From the NCBI GenBank assembly GCA_017435565.1, contig JAFSEU010000023.1, positions 60,559 through 124,558 of the forward strand: 64,000 bases of DNA, given 5' to 3'. Under the pieces are notes generated by a model, which worked only from the letters and a program-made list of their open reading frames with translations, was not told the origin of the DNA and searched no databases. Shown one piece after another: positions 61,446-64,000 of this stretch. The position numbers were made by a program, and so were the translations under genes. Each line of letters opens with the position of its first letter. Position 1 is the first letter of the stretch. The stretch is from Oscillospiraceae bacterium (GTDB lineage Bacteria; Bacillota; Clostridia; Oscillospirales; Ruminococcaceae).

Positions 61446-63482
61446 TTATACAGCCTTTGCAGCTTCGTATAATTTAACCATTGCCTTGACAAGGTTTACA
61501 AGCTCTTCGCTGTAATTATCGCTGTTGTTGATAACTGCACGAGCATAGCTCAATGCGCTGTATTCGATAGACCATTCGCCGATTGTGGTTGTGTACATAC
61601 CGCCCAGACCGTCAGCGTAAATGTTTTCTATCTGATAATAGTAATAATCACCTTGCTGTAAATAACCTTCAGGAAGCTGGCTTACATCTGTAGCTGTAAA
61701 GAAGTGACGAATCTTTGTTGTGCCGTTGAGCACAAGTGCGGAACCGATATATTCAACGCCTTCGGGAAGAGTGCCTTCCTTGTATTTTGCAAAAATTTTA
61801 TTAACAGTAGCGGATGAAACGTCTGTATCAAGACCTTCGCTTGCAAGATTTTCTGTGTTGTAGCCAAAATATTCTTGTGCATATCCGCCGTAAACGAGCA
61901 TTGCCTTTACCAAAGCGATTGTTTCATCGGTATATGTGCCTGCTTCAGCAGAAAGAATTTCATTAGCATAAGCCTTTACGCTCTGTGTATATTCCTTACC
62001 TACTGTGCCATCACTCATAGCAACCTGAATTGTAACGTCATCAGCCATTTCCTTAGCATCAACATAAACGGGATATTTGTAGCCGTTTTCTGTTTCTTCG
62101 CCGTCGCTGATTGTCCATGCTTCAGTAGTACCATCTGCAAAAGTAATGTAGAGCATAGCACCTTCGTCAGCAAGAACTTCTTCGCCAAAGCTCATGAAGA
62201 AGTTAAGGCCGATTACGCCGTCTTCGATAGAAGCGGATGTGCCGTTGAGCTTTTCAGCAAGAGGAAGAACTTCCATTGTGTAGTAAACTTCATCACCAGC
62301 CATGAATGTGATGGAGTTGATGTCGAATGTGCCGTTGTAGCAAACAGCACCAACCTGATACCAATAATCAGAAATAAAGTCAACTTCAATATCAGTTGCA
62401 ACACCTTCTTCAAGAGTTACATCGCATCCTGCATCAGCGCCGCCAATACTTACCTGTCTCCACTCATCAGTGTTGGTATAAACCTGAGCATTAGCCCAGC
62501 CCCAGCCTGAATCTGTCATTGTAACGTTGAAGATAACGCTTGTGATATCAGCAGGGTTATATGTGCCAACTTCGTAAAGATTCAATGCACGAACTTCATC
62601 GCTGCCAAATTCAACCTTTCCATCAGCTTCTGTCAAATCACCAATAAGTTGTTCTGTAACGTATACAGTCCAGCTGATAGTTGTTGTGCCGCTTCCGATT
62701 TGACCGATAAAGCTCATCGAAAAATACTGTGCGTCCATAAAGTAGTCGATATCGCTTGCCTGATAACATTTTGAACCTGTTGCCTGATACCACGAGCCTG
62801 TTTCAGTACTGTTATAGCCAATTCCAAAAGCATCTTCAGATTCAAACACAATTGCAACAACGTGATATGCATTGATATCACCCATAAGGTCTGCCTTGCC
62901 GATTGATACTTGATCCCAGTATGAGCCTGTAGCTTCAATATCAATTGAGTTTGTGAAGCCAACAACGCCATCGGGTGTTGTGGGTTCTTCAGGTTCTTCA
63001 GGTTCAACAGGTGCTTCAACTTCTTCTGAGTATACTGTCCAGGAAACCTGTCCATCAATAATCTGGTCTGTGCTTACGCCGATGTTGAACGCAAAATTAT
63101 CAGGATCATCCAGATAATCAATGTGAGCAACATCTACAACAATTCTGTTTGCTGCCGCGGGCTGATACCAGTAGGAATCGTTTCCGTCAGCATCTGTGCC
63201 TGTAACTTCAACTGAGTTGTAGCCAACAGAAAAAGCATAATCGTCAGATTCAAATACAACCTGAACTGCATTTTCAGAGCCGCCGAGTAATTCATCAGCT
63301 GTAATCGAAACCTGATCCCACCAGTTGCCTGTGGTTGCAAGATCGATTGTAGCTGTATAGTTGCCGTCAGCATCAGTGCCGGTAGTTAAAGCCGCAAACG
63401 ATGTAACAGCCATGCTTGTGCAAGCAATTGCTGCTGCTGTAAGAGAAGCCATTGCTCTTTTTAATGTTCTTTTCATAATCAT
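61446..63482 (-). CDS. Secreted protein with repeated Trp-rich beta modules
   Basis: 678 residues from the ATG at 63482 (AAAGGA upstream; a second ATG two codons on is possible). Signal peptide to about residue 31 (SFA-A). Module A (about 33-155) and module B (about 170-280) share NWWDQVSI/SYWDQVSI, VFESxDxFxxGYNS, WYQ and a SWTVY end. Module C (about 290-400) has a related WRQVSIGG and YWYQVG pattern. A Pro/Glu linker (EEPEEPTTP) joins A to B. The C-terminal about 270 residues form another domain. Aromatic-rich beta modules suggest carbohydrate binding, but no catalytic motif is seen. No LPxTG or dockerin. Confidence 0.82.
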   Translation of the reverse strand: MIMKRTLKRAMASLTAAAIACTSMAVTSFAALTTGTDADGNYTATIDLATTGNWWDQVSITADELLGGSENAVQVVFESDDYAFSVGYNSVEVTGTDADGNDSYWYQPAAANRIVVDVAHIDYLDDPDNFAFNIGVSTDQIIDGQVSWTVYSEEVEAPVEPEEPEEPTTPDGVVGFTNSIDIEATGSYWDQVSIGKADLMGDINAYHVVAIVFESEDAFGIGYNSTETGSWYQATGSKCYQASDIDYFMDAQYFSMSFIGQIGSGTTTISWTVYVTEQLIGDLTEADGKVEFGSDEVRALNLYEVGTYNPADITSVIFNVTMTDSGWGWANAQVYTNTDEWRQVSIGGADAGCDVTLEEGVATDIEVDFISDYWYQVGAVCYNGTFDINSITFMAGDEVYYTMEVLPLAEKLNGTSASIEDGVIGLNFFMSFGEEVLADEGAMLYITFADGTTEAWTISDGEETENGYKYPVYVDAKEMADDVTIQVAMSDGTVGKEYTQSVKAYANEILSAEAGTYTDETIALVKAMLVYGGYAQEYFGYNTENLASEGLDTDVSSATVNKIFAKYKEGTLPEGVEYIGSALVLNGTTKIRHFFTATDVSQLPEGYLQQGDYYYYQIENIYADGLGGMYTTTIGEWSIEYSALSYARAVINNSDNYSEELVNLVKAMVKLYEAAKAV

Positions 63483-63585
63483 TTTTTCCTTTCTGAAAAA
63501 TATTTGCACGAACATATAATGCAATATATACATTATACACCAAAATTTTCAATTTGTAAATACCCAATTGTACAATTTTTATCCT
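63483..63585. other. Upstream region of the secreted protein gene
   Basis: AT-rich; on the minus strand TATAAT-like sequences occur near 63520-63535 (ATTATA at 63517 and TACATTATACA). No -35 is convincing. Confidence 0.3.
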
Positions 63586-63684
63586 TTTTTATTATGTCAC
63601 AAAGCCTCGCAAAGTGATCCAAATTGCCTTGCGGCAATTTACGATGTTTCTGCTTACCACGCAATCTTCAAGCAAAAAAATAAA
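63586..63684. repeat. 99-bp direct repeat, left copy
   Basis: Identical to 63902-64000, 316 bp away. It contains the palindrome AAATTGCC-TTGC-GGCAATTT. The match reaches the last base of the window, so the true repeat may be longer. Confidence 0.95.
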
Positions 63685-63712
63685 AGCCACCACAAGGGTG
63701 ACTTTTATTTTT
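63682..63712 (+). terminator. Terminator-like hairpin inside the repeat region
   Basis: AAAAGCCACC pairs imperfectly with GGGTGACTTTT and is followed by ATTTTTT. Confidence 0.65.
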
Positions 63713-63901
63713 TGGTGATATCTTTATAGAATAGATAGCTAAAATTTGCGCGGCAAATGAAAAATCGGATTTTTTAAAAGCAATATGCGAGATTTGCCCG
63801 CGTTTGGTCGGTGGGATAGATGGATTCACGAACCAATCCCTTTGCTCGGTATCAAAATGATGATATAATAAAAGAGGAACCGTTTTGAGAGGATAACAAA
63901 G
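63713..63901. other. Spacer between the two direct repeats, no gene recognised
   Basis: 189 bp without a credible coding frame. It carries a TATAAT box (63872-63877) with only a weak TTGCTC upstream, and AGAGGAAC and GAGAGGATAAC sequences that look like ribosome-binding sites. These lead only to a seven-codon frame in the right repeat. Confidence 0.5.
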
Positions 63902-64000
63902 TTTTTATTATGTCACAAAGCCTCGCAAAGTGATCCAAATTGCCTTGCGGCAATTTACGATGTTTCTGCTTACCACGCAATCTTCAAGCAAAAAAATAAA
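63902..64000. repeat. 99-bp direct repeat, right copy (cut by window end)
   Basis: Perfect copy of 63586-63684. It suggests a tandem 316-bp unit or the repeated ends of a mobile or intergenic element that continues beyond the window. Confidence 0.95.

Noticed and set aside
61079..61492. 137-codon minus-strand open frame
   Set aside because: It runs through two terminators and overlaps the better supported 33-codon gene in another frame.

Overview
The window is moderately AT-rich chromosomal DNA from a Gram-positive anaerobe of the class Clostridia. It looks most like Ruminococcus or a close Oscillospiraceae relative. The reasons are Shine-Dalgarno-led genes with many TTG/GTG starts, TTGACA-17-TATAAT promoters, lipoproteins and surface proteins with Thr-rich linkers, MurE with the meso-DAP DNPR motif, an MBOAT/DHHW/FkbH surface-modification operon, and tiny MKxYxKPxI...ITTS-type peptides. 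No tRNA or rRNA gene was recognised.

Layout. Positions 8-14340 (minus strand) hold a division and cell-wall (dcw) cluster in the order mraZ, rsmH, ftsL, pbp, murE, murF, mraY, ftsW, murG, murA, ftsQ, ftsZ, with a clear promoter and MraZ boxes upstream. murD, murC, murB, ftsA and sepF are not in it. Positions 14.4-19.7 kb carry a DUF3810 metalloprotease-like protein, a TagGH/Wzm-Wzt polymer exporter, DegV and TrmL. TyrA, a small membrane peptide gene, a Thr-rich lipoprotein and a beta-lactamase-fold serine hydrolase follow. Positions 23.1-25.6 kb are the rpmG-secE-nusG-rplK-rplA operon, which ends in a terminator without rplJ-rplL. A polar amino-acid ABC transporter operon (25.7-28.6 kb) includes a substrate-binding protein whose sequence order appears circularly permuted. 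Then come a two-component system, an acyl-CoA ligase/sodium symporter pair, GtrA, a CNNM-type protein, an NfeD-flotillin pair, and DUF3885 and GNAT proteins.

Positions 40.63-41.53 kb lack normal-sized genes. They form a minus-strand transcription unit with its own promoter and terminator, containing three ~140-bp tandem units. Each unit has a fixed 20-nt variable window between conserved blocks and a hairpin with compensatory changes. Next are a DUF1292 protein with a Cys/His/Asp-rich tail, a probable 6S RNA, AzlCD, a Nudix hydrolase, a nucleoside phosphorylase, an XRE regulator, and an SPFH-ribbon-helix-helix operon with a palindrome-rich promoter.

Positions 46.5-58.2 kb (minus) contain a second DegV, an orphan sugar-binding lipoprotein, and an eight-gene operon: MBOAT, DHHW protein, FkbH-like enzyme, acyl carrier protein, TtcA-like thiolase, two related membrane proteins and ComM. 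The first four read as a pathway that loads a small acyl (perhaps glyceryl) group on an ACP and moves it across the membrane onto a surface polymer. The right end has a P-type Ca2+ ATPase, a secreted modular protein with a 33-residue peptide gene behind it, and a 99-bp direct repeat that runs into the window edge.
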